Assembly (NCBI RefSeq): GCF_036429475.1 | Contig: NZ_CP144125.1 | Coordinates: 1,116,001 to 1,180,000, forward strand | Origin: Halalkalicoccus sp. CGA53 | Lineage (GTDB): Archaea > Halobacteriota > Halobacteria > Halobacteriales > Halalkalicoccaceae | Reading direction: 5' to 3' | Length of the DNA stretch: 64,000 nucleotides | Part shown: positions 17,565-26,541 of the stretch, in pieces | Numbering within the stretch: position 1 is the first letter of the stretch | Layout: the number at the start of each line of letters is the position of its first letter | The notes under the pieces: generated by a model | Database searches by the model: none | What the model was told of the DNA's origin: nothing | The model's input: the letters and a program-made list of their open reading frames with translations, nothing else | Program-made: the position numbers and the translations under genes

Positions 17565-18356
17565 ATGAGATCTATCGCCACCTGTTCGGTCCCGACGGCG
17601 ACGAGCGCCCCGAACGGCGCGACGAACGCCTATCTCGTCGGCCGCGAGGGGGCGATGCTCGTCGATCCCGCCGGTCGAACGCCCGGCCTCGACCGGGCGG
17701 TCGAGGCGCGCTCGGTCGAGCACGTCCTCCTCACGCACACCCACCCGGACCACGTGGGCGGGGTCGCGGAGTACGCGACGAGGACGGGAGCGACCGTCTG
17801 GGCGCACGGCGCGTACGAGGACCGGTTCGAGTGGGCGACCGGGATCGGCCCGGACCGAACGCTCTCCGACGGGGAGGTCATCCGTACGGGCGACGGAACG
17901 AGGGTAGAGGTCCTCGAGACGCCCGGACACGCGCCGGATCACCTCGTGTTCGCGATCGGATCGTCCCTCCTGGTCGGCGACCTCTCGATGGCCGAGGGGA
18001 GCGTCCTCGTGGGCGACGACGGCGATCTAGCCGCCTACCTCGCCTCGCTCGACCGGCTGCTCGCGCTCTCCCCGTCGACCTGCTACCCCGGGCACGGTCC
18101 AACGATCGAGGACCCGGACGAGACGCTCTCGCGGCTGATCGAGCACCGCAGAGAGCGCGAACGGCGGGTGGTGGCCGCTGTCCGTAACGGGAGGGAGACG
18201 GTCGAAGGGATCGTCGAGTCGGCGTACGAGAGAGACCTTACGGGCGTCGAGCACCTCGCCGGGCAGGCGGTCCGCGCCCACCTCCGGAAGCTCGCGGCGG
18301 AGGGTGTGGTCCGATGGGACGGTGAGCGTGCCCACGCGCTCGCGAGCGACGACTGA
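17565..18356 (+). CDS. Metallo-beta-lactamase fold hydrolase (LACTB2-like)
   Basis: A 263-residue MBL-fold protein with HTHPDH (58-63), a later GHAPDH segment, GDLSM and PGHGP, the ligands of a two-metal site. A C-terminal winged-helix-like tail of about 75 residues (EHRRERERRVVAAV through LRKLAAEGVVRW) is the arrangement of the LACTB2 family, some members of which are RNA endonucleases while others hydrolyse small thioesters. The substrate is open. It follows the HTH gene after 42 bp and may be its target. Confidence 0.82.
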   Translation: MRSIATCSVPTATSAPNGATNAYLVGREGAMLVDPAGRTPGLDRAVEARSVEHVLLTHTHPDHVGGVAEYATRTGATVWAHGAYEDRFEWATGIGPDRTLSDGEVIRTGDGTRVEVLETPGHAPDHLVFAIGSSLLVGDLSMAEGSVLVGDDGDLAAYLASLDRLLALSPSTCYPGHGPTIEDPDETLSRLIEHRRERERRVVAAVRNGRETVEGIVESAYERDLTGVEHLAGQAVRAHLRKLAAEGVVRWDGERAHALASDD

Positions 18357-18393
18357 GCGACGGGCTTTTTCGCCCCGCCCCGAAGTGGGACGT

Positions 18394-19029
18394 ATGGAGT
18401 CGCTTGAGGCCGAACTGGCGCGCGCTCGCGGACTCTCGGTGAGCGACCTCGCCGGCGCGATCGAGTCGATCGGCTTCGAGTGTACGCGCTGTGGGGCCTG
18501 CTGTACCGCCGAAGACGAGGACGAGCACACGGCGACGGTGTTCCCGGACGAGGTGCGCGAGCTACAGGGGGTGACCGAGAGCGAGTGGCGGGACGTCGCC
18601 CGGCCGATGCCGTACGGAATCGAGGACGGTGAGGGCGAGACGTTCGAGTGGGCGCTGCAGACCACCGCTTGCGGGGACTGCGTCTTCTACGAGGAGGAGG
18701 GGGGAGTCGGGGCGTGTACGGTCCACCCGGACCGGCCGCTGATCTGTCGGACCTACCCGTTCAGCGTCGCGCTCGGCGGGACGAGCCAGCCGATGGGCGA
18801 GCCGGTCGACCGGGAGGGGAGTGTCCGCGCCCACGAGTGCGAGGGGCTCGGCCGCGAGATCACCAGGAGCGACGCCGAGACGCTCGCGGCGACGCTGAGA
18901 GAGCGGGCGATTCGGGAACTAGAGGAGGCGATCGCCGTGCGTGACGCCTACGAACCGGCAGGACGGGGAGGGATCGTCGTCCACGACTCGGAGGGACGGA
19001 AGCGACCGGACGGGTCGGAGCTTTCCTGA
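18394..19029 (+). CDS. YkgJ-family cysteine cluster protein
   Basis: A 211-residue protein with the CxxCGxCC signature (Cys30, Cys33, Cys36, Cys37), then CGDCVFY and CTVHPDRPLICRTYPF, the motif set of the YkgJ/Fli(B) group thought to bind zinc or an iron-sulfur cluster. Its biochemical role is unknown. The ATG follows a T-rich stretch after the metallo-hydrolase stop and begins an Asp/Glu-rich helix. Longer upstream in-frame starts run back into the preceding gene and were rejected. Confidence 0.8.
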   Translation: MESLEAELARARGLSVSDLAGAIESIGFECTRCGACCTAEDEDEHTATVFPDEVRELQGVTESEWRDVARPMPYGIEDGEGETFEWALQTTACGDCVFYEEEGGVGACTVHPDRPLICRTYPFSVALGGTSQPMGEPVDREGSVRAHECEGLGREITRSDAETLAATLRERAIRELEEAIAVRDAYEPAGRGGIVVHDSEGRKRPDGSELS

Positions 19030-19088
19030 CCGGTGGGCCGACACTTCTATTAGGATCGGCTTCGAGTGGACGCCCGGAGGCTCTATCC

Positions 19089-19496
19089 GTGGAAATCTCT
19101 GATAAGCTCCTGTGTCTGTTCAACGCCGACGTCACCGCGACCGACGACGGCTACATCGTCGAAGTGCCGCGTAGCGAGGTCGAGAAGGGGTCGATCGATC
19201 CCGGCGAGACCTACCGCGTGGCGCTCATCTCGCGCGAGGCTCCCGAGGAGAAACCCTCGGAGTCGAAACGCGAGAGCCGCAAGGGTTCGGAGCCCCAGCC
19301 CCCGGTCGAGATCGGCGAGGTCCGCTACGTCGAGATCGAGGACATCGGCAAGCAGGGCGACGGCATCGCACGCGTCGAACGCGGCTACGTCATCATCGTC
19401 CCCGGCGCGGAGATCGGCGAACAGGTGAAAGTCGAGGTAACGGAAGTGAAATCGAACTTCGCGGTCGGCGAGATCATCGACGAGAGCACGCTGTAA
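19089..19496 (+). CDS. TRAM domain-containing protein
   Basis: A 135-residue protein starting with GTG. The N-terminal part (MEISDKLLCLFNADV) precedes a charged linker (55-72). The C-terminal TRAM domain (about 77-135) has GEVRYVEIEDIGKQGDGIARVERGYV and VKVEVTEVKSNFAVGEI. TRAM is a small OB-like RNA-binding fold found in tRNA-modifying enzymes. Archaeal stand-alone TRAM proteins act as RNA chaperones comparable to bacterial cold-shock proteins, so an RNA-binding role is likely. Confidence 0.85.
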   Translation: MEISDKLLCLFNADVTATDDGYIVEVPRSEVEKGSIDPGETYRVALISREAPEEKPSESKRESRKGSEPQPPVEIGEVRYVEIEDIGKQGDGIARVERGYVIIVPGAEIGEQVKVEVTEVKSNFAVGEIIDESTL

Positions 19497-19524
19497 CGGC
19501 GCTCAACGACCGTTTTTTCTCCCG

Positions 19525-21228
19525 CTACGAGCGGACGTACCGCCGCAGGTCCGCATCGACGCTCCTCGCCGCCGTCTCGGCCGAGTCGTACGGCCTGCCC
19601 ACGACGATATCCCCCGCGGTCCGCGAGCCAACCCCGGGGATCGCCCGGAGTTCGTCCATCGACGCCTCGTTCAGGTCCAGCGGGTAGGGCACCCCGGTCA
19701 CGGAGCGGTAGCCGTGGTTGACGACCGCGACGTCGAGGACCGAACCGAGCGGCCGATCTCCAGGGATTCCCACCAGCAGCGGATAGGTGCCGAGCTGTCG
19801 CCCGAACGTCCGTCCGTCCTGGTGGTACTCTAGGTGGACGTTCTCCAACACGGCTCCGGGCGGGACGACCCGCCGCAGCATTGGGTTGTCGATCTCCTCC
19901 CTGATCTCGCGTTTGTACCGCTTGAACAGCGCCCTGTGATCGACGGCGATGTCCGCGCCCGTCTCGCTCATCTCCGTACCCGCGAACGCCATCACCTGTC
20001 GGACGTTGATCCGCCTGAGCATCAGCCCCTCGTCGTAGACCCGCTGGAGGAACCGTTTGTTGTGCTCGTAGGTCTCCTCGCGCTCGCCCTGTAACCCGTG
20101 CAGCAGGTTGATCCCGGGAAGCAGTTTCGGCAATCGTCGGGCGTCGTTCCCGGTGGAGGGCCCCGATCCCGGCTCCTCGCCCGGCCGCCAGCCCCCCTCC
20201 TCGTTGACGATTTCGACCGCTCTGAGACACTCCTCCGCACTGACGTTCAGGTTGTTCTCCTCCTGTACCACCGGATCCGCACTCTCGAGACCGAACGCCG
20301 CGGTGTCCCCCGGCGTGTTGTGCTCGGCGATCATCCGGATCCCCTCTCGCGAGGCCTCGGGCCACTTCGCGATCGTGATCGGGTTCATGTTGTCGAGGTG
20401 GAGGGTTTTTAGAGCAGGTGCGACCTCGCGGATGCCGCCGTAGAGTTCCCTCAGCGCGTCCGGGTTCGGCCGCTCGCCGTCGCCTCCGTAGGCGAGGATG
20501 TCGGCCTGTCGGCCCAGCCGGAAGTGACGGACCCCTCGCTCGTACAGTTCACTCACCTCGCCGATCACGGACTCCGGCGAGCGGAACGACGGATTCCCGT
20601 AGAGGGGTTCGGTACAGAACGAACACCGGTAGGGGCAGCCACGCGAGGTCTCCATCTCGCAGATGAGGTACTCCGGGTGGTTCGGGTGCTGTTCGACGAC
20701 GAACGCGCCGAGCGCACCCCAGCGGTCGATCTCCCTGTTCTCTCGCATCCGGTTCCCGAAGCCTTCCAGACCACTCTCAACGAGGTCGTAGGCGGCGGCC
20801 TCGACGTCGCCTTTCGCGACGAACTCGTAGTCGAGGTCCTGACGCTCGGTCTCGATCGCCCCCTGGTTGCGCTCGCCGACGCCGAACTTCACGGGACCAC
20901 CCAGGAGCGTCGTCCCCTCGGCGACCCACGCGAGTTTCTTCACCTCGTCGGGTTCGGCGGGCGTCCCCCCGACGTACTTCCCGGGGACCGTCATCCCGCC
21001 GATGTAGACGAGCAGGTCGGCGTCGGCGACGTCACGCCAGTTCGCACGCTCCTCGCGCAGCGCGTCGATCGTGTGGTAGGTGACGTTCTCCTCGGCCACG
21101 CCCGCGTCGACGAGCGCCCCCGCCGTGTACCGCGGATACGTCGAGACGTACGGCGGGACGCCGAAGTGCGCCGGCTCGTCGACGTAGCCGTCGACGAGCG
21201 TCACCGAGAGTTCCGCCGGATCGGTCAT
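19525..21228 (-). CDS. Radical SAM protein with C-terminal helix-hairpin-helix
   Basis: A 567-residue enzyme with a cobalamin-binding-like N-terminal region, the radical SAM cluster motif CPYRCSFC (Cys198, Cys202, Cys205) and a C-terminal helix-hairpin-helix (LNEASMDELRAIPGVGSRTA, about 530-550) that would contact nucleic acid. The motif order matches the archaeal UPF0313/Elp3-like radical SAM group with HhH. The reaction is unknown; nucleic acid or tRNA modification would fit the HhH tail. It converges on the TRAM gene 28 bp away. Confidence 0.8.
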   Translation of the reverse strand: MTDPAELSVTLVDGYVDEPAHFGVPPYVSTYPRYTAGALVDAGVAEENVTYHTIDALREERANWRDVADADLLVYIGGMTVPGKYVGGTPAEPDEVKKLAWVAEGTTLLGGPVKFGVGERNQGAIETERQDLDYEFVAKGDVEAAAYDLVESGLEGFGNRMRENREIDRWGALGAFVVEQHPNHPEYLICEMETSRGCPYRCSFCTEPLYGNPSFRSPESVIGEVSELYERGVRHFRLGRQADILAYGGDGERPNPDALRELYGGIREVAPALKTLHLDNMNPITIAKWPEASREGIRMIAEHNTPGDTAAFGLESADPVVQEENNLNVSAEECLRAVEIVNEEGGWRPGEEPGSGPSTGNDARRLPKLLPGINLLHGLQGEREETYEHNKRFLQRVYDEGLMLRRINVRQVMAFAGTEMSETGADIAVDHRALFKRYKREIREEIDNPMLRRVVPPGAVLENVHLEYHQDGRTFGRQLGTYPLLVGIPGDRPLGSVLDVAVVNHGYRSVTGVPYPLDLNEASMDELRAIPGVGSRTAGDIVVGRPYDSAETAARSVDADLRRYVRS

Positions 21229-21321
21229 ACGGGGAGTGAGTAGGTCGAACGGTAAAACCGGTGCGGATGAGCCTCACTCGGAGATCCGAAACCGTAACCC
21301 TCCACACAACGAAGTCCAGGC

Positions 21322-22335
21322 GTGAAGTGGCGTATCGCCCTCGGGACGCTCGCTGCCGCCGCAGTCCTCTGGTTCACCGTCTCGCTCGTCGGTCGCGACG
21401 AGGTGGGTGAGGCGCTCGCGACCGCCGACCTCTCGATCTTCGCGCTGGGTTTCGGCGCGACGCTGCTCTCGCTTACGTTTCGGGGGATGGTCTGGGTCAG
21501 GTTGTTGAAAACGCTCGACCGGACGCTCTCGACCGGGCGGGTGCTCTCGCTCTACGTCGCCGCGGTGTTCGTGAAGTACGTCACCCCGTACGGACAGGTC
21601 GCCGCGGAGCCGTTCATGGCCTACGTCGTCGCGAGCGCGGGCGAACTCGACACCGAGAACGGCCTCGCGGCGATCGGAAGCGGCGACGTCCTCAACTACC
21701 TCCCGTACTACTCGCTCGGCGGTCTCGGTCTCGTCTTCGTCCTGCTCGCGAAGCCCGCCGAACCGGACCTGCTGCGCTACGCCCTCGGACTCGCGGTCCT
21801 CGCGGTCGTCGTCGTGACGGTGCTCGTGCTCGTGCTCACTCGCCGCTCGCTCGTCACGGCCACGATCGTCGTCGTCACCGCGATGGCCGGTCGCGGGATG
21901 GGTCGGCTCTCCGAGCGGCTGCTCGCGGCGACCCGCCCCGAGCGTGTCCGTCCCCGCGTCGAGGGGTTCTACGCGACGCTGGACCGTCTCGCGGCCCACC
22001 CCCGCCGGCTCGTCGCCGCGGTCGTGTTCGCGCACGTCGGGATGGCGTTCCTGATGCTCCCGCTCTACACGTCCGCGCTCGCCGTCGGAGAGGTCGTCGC
22101 ACTCCCGGTGGTCGCGCTCGCGGTCGCGGCCAGCAAACTCGGCTCGCTCTTTCCCGCCCCGGGCGGCCTGGGCGGGACCGAGGTGGTGATGGCCGCGGTC
22201 CTGACCCTCGGTGCCGGAATCGACCCGGCGACGGCGCTCGTGATCAGCCTGCTCTACCGGGTCGCGACGTACGGGCTCTCGCTGGTCGTCGGCGGCCTCT
22301 CGGCGGTCGCGCTCTCGGCTCGCGGCGTGGAGTGA
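21322..22335 (+). CDS. Lysylphosphatidylglycerol synthase/flippase-like membrane protein (UPF0104)
   Basis: A 337-residue integral membrane protein with about eight helices. It matches the AglD/MprF-N type family: SLTFRGMVWVRLL, KYVTPYGQVAAEP with its conserved Pro-Tyr-Gly, and FPAPGGLGGTEVVM near residue 278. Members move or present lipid-linked substrates, and in haloarchaea several accompany glycosyltransferases, but none is adjacent here. The start is GTG, giving an immediate hydrophobic first helix. Confidence 0.8.
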   Translation: MKWRIALGTLAAAAVLWFTVSLVGRDEVGEALATADLSIFALGFGATLLSLTFRGMVWVRLLKTLDRTLSTGRVLSLYVAAVFVKYVTPYGQVAAEPFMAYVVASAGELDTENGLAAIGSGDVLNYLPYYSLGGLGLVFVLLAKPAEPDLLRYALGLAVLAVVVVTVLVLVLTRRSLVTATIVVVTAMAGRGMGRLSERLLAATRPERVRPRVEGFYATLDRLAAHPRRLVAAVVFAHVGMAFLMLPLYTSALAVGEVVALPVVALAVAASKLGSLFPAPGGLGGTEVVMAAVLTLGAGIDPATALVISLLYRVATYGLSLVVGGLSAVALSARGVE

Positions 22336-22374
22336 TCCACGGCATTGATAACCGTTCCGAGCGAACGTGAGGGT

Positions 22375-22533
22375 ATGCCCGCGACGCTCGAAGTCGTCTG
22401 TACCGACGACGACTGTGAACTCGACATGTTCGAACTCCACTACACCTACGACATGCCAGACGACGTCGGCGTGGGTGATTTCGTCTGCCCGTACTGTCGC
22501 GAGACCGACCCCCTGGAGGCGATCGAACTATGA
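22375..22533 (+). CDS. Small zinc-ribbon protein, 52 residues
   Basis: A 52-residue protein with two cysteine pairs: CTDDDC (Cys9, Cys14) and CPYC (Cys38, Cys41). This spacing suits a single structural zinc. Such microproteins are common and often overlooked in haloarchaea, where several affect motility or biofilm formation. Its stop overlaps the start of the Hsp20-like gene (ATGA), so the two are translated together. Confidence 0.75.
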   Translation: MPATLEVVCTDDDCELDMFELHYTYDMPDDVGVGDFVCPYCRETDPLEAIEL

Positions 22534-23099
22534 GCCTGTGGGACGCCGGCCGCTCGCTCGGCAACGCGGTCGTCGAGGGTGTCGGCCGCATCGCGGGCCG
22601 CGTCCAGGAGTCGAAGCTGCTGGGCGCGGATCTGCTCGAGAGCGACGAGGAGTTCCTCCTCGTCTTCGACGCGCCGGGCGTGCGCCAGAGCGACGTGCAG
22701 GTGAAGTTCGTCTCCGGCGAGGTCCACGTCCGGGTCGACCGCTTTCGCGAGTTCTACGAGGGTTTCGAGATGCGCTTTCCCGGCCGCGGGCTCACCCTCG
22801 ATGGACGCGTCGAACTCCCCGACGGGGTCGACGTCGATCCCGACGCCGCCACCGCCCGGCTCACCGACCACGGCACGCTCCACGTCCGCGTCCCGAAGGT
22901 CGACGGTCCGTCGGACGACGCCGGCCCCCTCGGCAAACCGGAGACGCTCGACGAGCACGCCGGGACGGACGTCGACGTCGGAGCCGACGACGATGACGTC
23001 CAGGTCGATCCCGACGTCGAAGCCGACCTGCTCGACGAGGACGGCGAAGACGACGAACGCGTCGACGGTGACCGCGACGAGAACGGCGACCGCGTCTGA
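22530..23099 (+). CDS. Hsp20/alpha-crystallin-like protein with acidic tail
   Basis: A 189-residue protein. An N-terminal amphipathic stretch (1-30) is followed by an alpha-crystallin-like beta domain (about 37-128): FLLVFDAPGV, VHVRVDRF, LPDGVDVDPDAATARL and LHVRVPK. The last 60 residues are almost all Asp, Glu and Gly. The core fits the small heat-shock/GvpH-type fold that holds unfolding proteins. It is coupled to the 52-residue zinc ribbon through ATGA. Confidence 0.78.
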   Translation: MSLWDAGRSLGNAVVEGVGRIAGRVQESKLLGADLLESDEEFLLVFDAPGVRQSDVQVKFVSGEVHVRVDRFREFYEGFEMRFPGRGLTLDGRVELPDGVDVDPDAATARLTDHGTLHVRVPKVDGPSDDAGPLGKPETLDEHAGTDVDVGADDDDVQVDPDVEADLLDEDGEDDERVDGDRDENGDRV

Positions 23100-24221
23100 T
23101 CAGCGCCCTTCGACCGCCATCCCTTCCCTGATCTCGAACGTCTCGTCCCCGGAGAACCGACGCGGGTCGAACCCCTCTACTCCCTCGCCGCCGAGTACCT
23201 CGTTCGCGAGCCGTTCTGCGATCCCCGGCGCGCGCATGAAGCCGTGGCCCTGCCAGCCGGTCGCGACGAACAGCCCATCGCGGAGCTCGCCACAGAGCGG
23301 GTTCTGATCCGGCGTGGCCGTACAGAGGCCGGCCCACGCCTCCGCTACGTCAAGATGTACGTCGAGCCGGTGGGCCGCACAGTCGAGCGCCGAGTCGACG
23401 AAGATCGGATCGCCCTCGCGCTCCCACTCGTCGGGATCGCTCTCGACCAGCTCCGTCCCGTCTCCGACGAGCAGTCGGTCGTCCCAGGGCCGGAGGTAGA
23501 CACCGGCCGTCGCGTCGTAGACCATCGGCACGTCCGCCGGTCGATCGGTCGTCCGGAGCGCCTGCACCCGATAGGGTTTCATCGCGATCGGGACCCCTGC
23601 ATCCGCGAGCAAACGCTTCGTCCACGCGCCCGCGGTGACGACCACCCGGTCGAACGTCTCGACGCCGGAGCCGAGGTCCACCCCGAGCGGATCGGTCGAG
23701 AGTCGAGCCTCGACGTCGGTTCGAACCTCGACGCCGGCGCCCCTCGCCAGGTCGGCCATCGCCCGTGGATAGGTTCCCGGGTCGGTACAGCCAGCGTCGG
23801 CCGCGACCCCGGCGATCGCGACGTCTTCCGTCCGGAGGGAGGGGAACCGATCTGCGAGTTCGTCGGGTACGAGGAGCTCCACGTTCAGGCCGTGTTCGCG
23901 CATCCGGGGGACCTGTTCGCGGATGAGACGTTCACGCTTCCCGTCGCCCTCGCGAGCGAGCCAGACGTACGGCACCTCGTGAAACTCGAACCCTCCGCTT
24001 CCCGAGACCTCACGATAGTGCTCGACCGACCGACGGGCGATCTCCGCGTCGATCCGGTCGGAGAACGCGTCGTACACGACGCCCGCCGCTCTACCCGTAC
24101 TTCCAGCACTGCCGGAGCCGATCCCACCGCGTTCGGCGAGCCTCACCGCACAGCCCTCGACGGCGAGGTCGTACGCGGTCGTGACGCCGACCGCGCCGCC
24201 ACCGATCACGCAGACCCTCAT
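23100..24221 (-). CDS. FAD-dependent oxidoreductase (DAO family)
   Basis: A 373-residue flavoprotein with the N-terminal dinucleotide fold VCVIGGGAVG (GGGAVG 7-12), a VVTAGAW segment in the middle and a C-terminal GLFVATGWQGHGFM motif, as in glycine, sarcosine and D-amino acid oxidase-like enzymes. The substrate is likely a secondary or primary amine. It overlaps the upstream creatininase-family gene (ATGA), so both are made together. The ATG chosen begins the first strand of the FAD fold. Confidence 0.85.
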   Translation of the reverse strand: MRVCVIGGGAVGVTTAYDLAVEGCAVRLAERGGIGSGSAGSTGRAAGVVYDAFSDRIDAEIARRSVEHYREVSGSGGFEFHEVPYVWLAREGDGKRERLIREQVPRMREHGLNVELLVPDELADRFPSLRTEDVAIAGVAADAGCTDPGTYPRAMADLARGAGVEVRTDVEARLSTDPLGVDLGSGVETFDRVVVTAGAWTKRLLADAGVPIAMKPYRVQALRTTDRPADVPMVYDATAGVYLRPWDDRLLVGDGTELVESDPDEWEREGDPIFVDSALDCAAHRLDVHLDVAEAWAGLCTATPDQNPLCGELRDGLFVATGWQGHGFMRAPGIAERLANEVLGGEGVEGFDPRRFSGDETFEIREGMAVEGR

Positions 24222-24979
24222 ACGTGCTCGTGGGCCCGGAGCTCCGACCACCCGCGCTCTGCGAGCCAGTCGATCAGCGCGTCGAGTTCGCCGCTGGCCG
24301 CCTCGAACAGCCGCTCTCCGGCCTCCGCGCTCGCCTTCGTCGGCTCTCCGACCGCGCCGCTCTCGGTGAAGTCGAGCGTGTCGAAGCCGAGTTCCGCGCC
24401 GTGGACCTGCCGCCCCCAGGACTCGCCCGCTTCTGCCTCCGCGTCGGCGAGCCGATCCTCTCTCACCAGCTCCTGAGCGACCGCCAGCACCATGCTCGAC
24501 TCGACCTGGCAGGCGTGACCCGGGAACGCCCCGAACTCCTCGTCGACGGTTTCCTCGATCGCCTCGAACCAGCTCCACGGCGCGACGAACGCACGTTCGT
24601 CGTTCCGCAGGCGGCGGGCGACCCGCGAGAGCGCGTCGCGGTTGCCGCCGTGGCCGTTCACCACCACGCAGTTCTCGACGCCGTGGCTCGCGAGGCTCTC
24701 GATGGTCCCCTCGACGTAGGCCTCGAACGTCTCCGGTGGGACGGTGAGCGTCCCGTGGAACTGTCGGTGGTGGTCGCTCACTCCTACAGGGACCGTCGGC
24801 AACACCACGGTGTCCGACCGGTCCTCGGCCGTCGCCGCGAGCGCCTCCGCGGTGAGGAAGTCCGTGCCGAGGGGCAGGGCCGGCCCGTGCTGTTCGGTGC
24901 TGCCCACGGGAAGGACTCCAACCTCGGCGCCCGTAAGTGCATCCGCGAACCCCGTCGACGTCTCCGTTGCGAGTCGCAT
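24218..24979 (-). CDS. Creatininase family protein
   Basis: A 253-residue metal-dependent amidohydrolase of the creatininase fold. It has GSTEQHGPALPLGTD (27-41) with the usual Glu/His/Asp metal ligands, VGVSDHH, NGHGGN and the later HACQVESS. Family members hydrolyse creatinine, an FAPy intermediate of riboflavin/F420 synthesis (ArfB), or act in mycofactocin maturation, so the name does not fix the reaction. The overlap with an amine-type FAD oxidase makes amine/amide catabolism one possibility. Confidence 0.82.
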   Translation of the reverse strand: MRLATETSTGFADALTGAEVGVLPVGSTEQHGPALPLGTDFLTAEALAATAEDRSDTVVLPTVPVGVSDHHRQFHGTLTVPPETFEAYVEGTIESLASHGVENCVVVNGHGGNRDALSRVARRLRNDERAFVAPWSWFEAIEETVDEEFGAFPGHACQVESSMVLAVAQELVREDRLADAEAEAGESWGRQVHGAELGFDTLDFTESGAVGEPTKASAEAGERLFEAASGELDALIDWLAERGWSELRAHEHV

Positions 24980-24999
24980 ACCCGCTCTCTGCGGGCGGA

Positions 25000-25785
25000 C
25001 TACTTAGCGATGAACGCCTCGATCCCCGCTGCCGGATAGCCGACGACCGTGTCCACGCCAGCCTCGCGGAGCCGATCCACCCGCGCTCGGATCTCCGTTT
25101 CCGTACCGCAGAGCGCGTAGTCGCCGCTCGCGGCGGCGAGAACCTCCCGCGCCCGACCGCTCGCGTTCGCGTCGGTGGCCGCGCCCTCGGGCAGCGCCCG
25201 CACGACCGGGCCGCGCCGGGCGACGTAGCCGCCGACCGCGTCCAGGACCGTGTCGAGCTCCTCTGCGATCACGGTCGGTGCGTAGACCGCGATCTCGCCG
25301 TCGAAGCCGGCCGCGCGCACCCCACGAACGTCGCGCTCGGTCGCCCGCGAGAGCAGCTCGAACTGCGTCGCGCCCGTCGCGAGTGCGAGGCGCTCGATCC
25401 CCTCCGTGCCGACCCAGGCGTCCGGCGTGCTCTCGACGGCCGCGCCGAGCCGCGGGGCGATCGCTTTCTTTCGTTCTCCCTCGGTGAGATACGCGGGGTG
25501 ACCGGCGACGAGTACCCGGCGCGCTTCCTCGGGGATGCGATCGACGAGGTCCGCCGGCCCGAGCGGGTCGAACCCGTCGGCGCGAACCGGTGTCGTGACT
25601 CGGAGGTCGAGGCTCCCCGCGAGGTCCGAGAGCGTCTCCCGGTCCGGGAGGTTGGCTCTCCCCTCGTAGTCGATCACCACGGAGGAGAGCGAGAGCTCGG
25701 TCGCCCGGCGCACGTCACACCCGGCGGGTTTGAGCGCGACGGCGTCGAGGCCGGTCTCGCTGACGCTCCGCTCGGTTCTCAGCAT
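25000..25785 (-). CDS. Conserved haloarchaeal protein, possible TIM barrel
   Basis: A 261-residue soluble protein. Regularly spaced strands ending in acidic residues or Gly (SSVVIDYEG, VLVAGHPAYLT, EIAVYAPTV) and a final RARVDRLREAGVDTVVGYPAAG resemble the C-terminal part of luciferase-like F420-dependent enzymes. No cofactor or catalytic motif can be pinned down, so no reaction is proposed. It lies 20 bp upstream of the creatininase-family gene on the same strand and is probably in its transcript. Confidence 0.65.
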   Translation of the reverse strand: MLRTERSVSETGLDAVALKPAGCDVRRATELSLSSVVIDYEGRANLPDRETLSDLAGSLDLRVTTPVRADGFDPLGPADLVDRIPEEARRVLVAGHPAYLTEGERKKAIAPRLGAAVESTPDAWVGTEGIERLALATGATQFELLSRATERDVRGVRAAGFDGEIAVYAPTVIAEELDTVLDAVGGYVARRGPVVRALPEGAATDANASGRAREVLAAASGDYALCGTETEIRARVDRLREAGVDTVVGYPAAGIEAFIAK

Positions 25786-25902
25786 CGTCTTCCTCCGATC
25801 AGAACCGAATCACCGTCGTCGCGGAACTCGATCCATCGTCTGTGCGACCATGTACCTCCGCTGGGTTCGGTGTCGAGAAAAGCGTGTCGTTCCGCAGACG
25901 GG

Positions 25903-26508
25903 CTACCCGTACGCCTCGGGGTCGAGGCGTTCGGGCGCGCGCCAGTCGGTCGTGAGCTCCAGGAGTTGGACGACCATTCTTCCCGTCGCACCCCAGACGG
26001 TGTAGCCGTCGACGTGGAAGTAGTGGACGACGATCTCGCCGTAGGTCGGGTGTTCTCTGTGTTCGTACTCGTAGTTCCCGGGGTCGACGAGCCCCGAGAC
26101 CGGGAGGACGGCGATCTCGGCGACCTCGCGCTCGTCGGGGACGTACTCGCGATCGGGGATCCGCGCGACGACCGGCGTGATCGCGTACTCGGTGACGGTC
26201 TTGATCCCGTCGAGCGCGCCGAGCACGCTCGCCTCTCCCGGATCGAGGCCGACCTCTTCGTTGGCCTCTCTGAGTGCCGTCTCGGTCAGGTCGTCGTCCT
26301 CCGGCTCGCGGCCACCCCCCGGGAAGCTCATCTGGCCGGGGTGCTCGCCGAGGTGGTCGGCGCGCTTCGTGAACAGGAGGTAGGGGTCGGAGCCGGTCGA
26401 CGCGTCGGAACGAGCGGGCCGCTCGACGACCGGCACGAGCACCGCTGCCTCGCGTTCGGCGTTGCGCACCCGCCGCGGCGTCCGGGTGGCGAGGCGACCC
26501 AGATCCAT
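25903..26508 (-). CDS. Nudix hydrolase (CoA pyrophosphatase-like)
   Basis: A 201-residue Nudix protein. The box begins at GGGREPEDDDLTETALREANEEVG, and the preceding HPGQMSFPGG plus LLFTKRADHL are hallmarks of the NudL/YeaB CoA pyrophosphatase group. This group cleaves CoA and its derivatives to 3',5'-ADP and phosphopantetheine. The tail (YFHVDGYTVWGATGRM) is also typical. No neighbouring CoA genes are seen. Confidence 0.85.
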   Translation of the reverse strand: MDLGRLATRTPRRVRNAEREAAVLVPVVERPARSDASTGSDPYLLFTKRADHLGEHPGQMSFPGGGREPEDDDLTETALREANEEVGLDPGEASVLGALDGIKTVTEYAITPVVARIPDREYVPDEREVAEIAVLPVSGLVDPGNYEYEHREHPTYGEIVVHYFHVDGYTVWGATGRMVVQLLELTTDWRAPERLDPEAYG

Positions 26509-26541
26509 GCCTGTCGGTAGTGGTCGGGAGGTTAAAGGGTT

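Noticed and set aside
21274-22440. 388-codon charged open frame on the minus strand
   Set aside because: It mirrors the flippase-like membrane gene; Arg/Glu/Asp-rich low complexity is the mark of a shadow.
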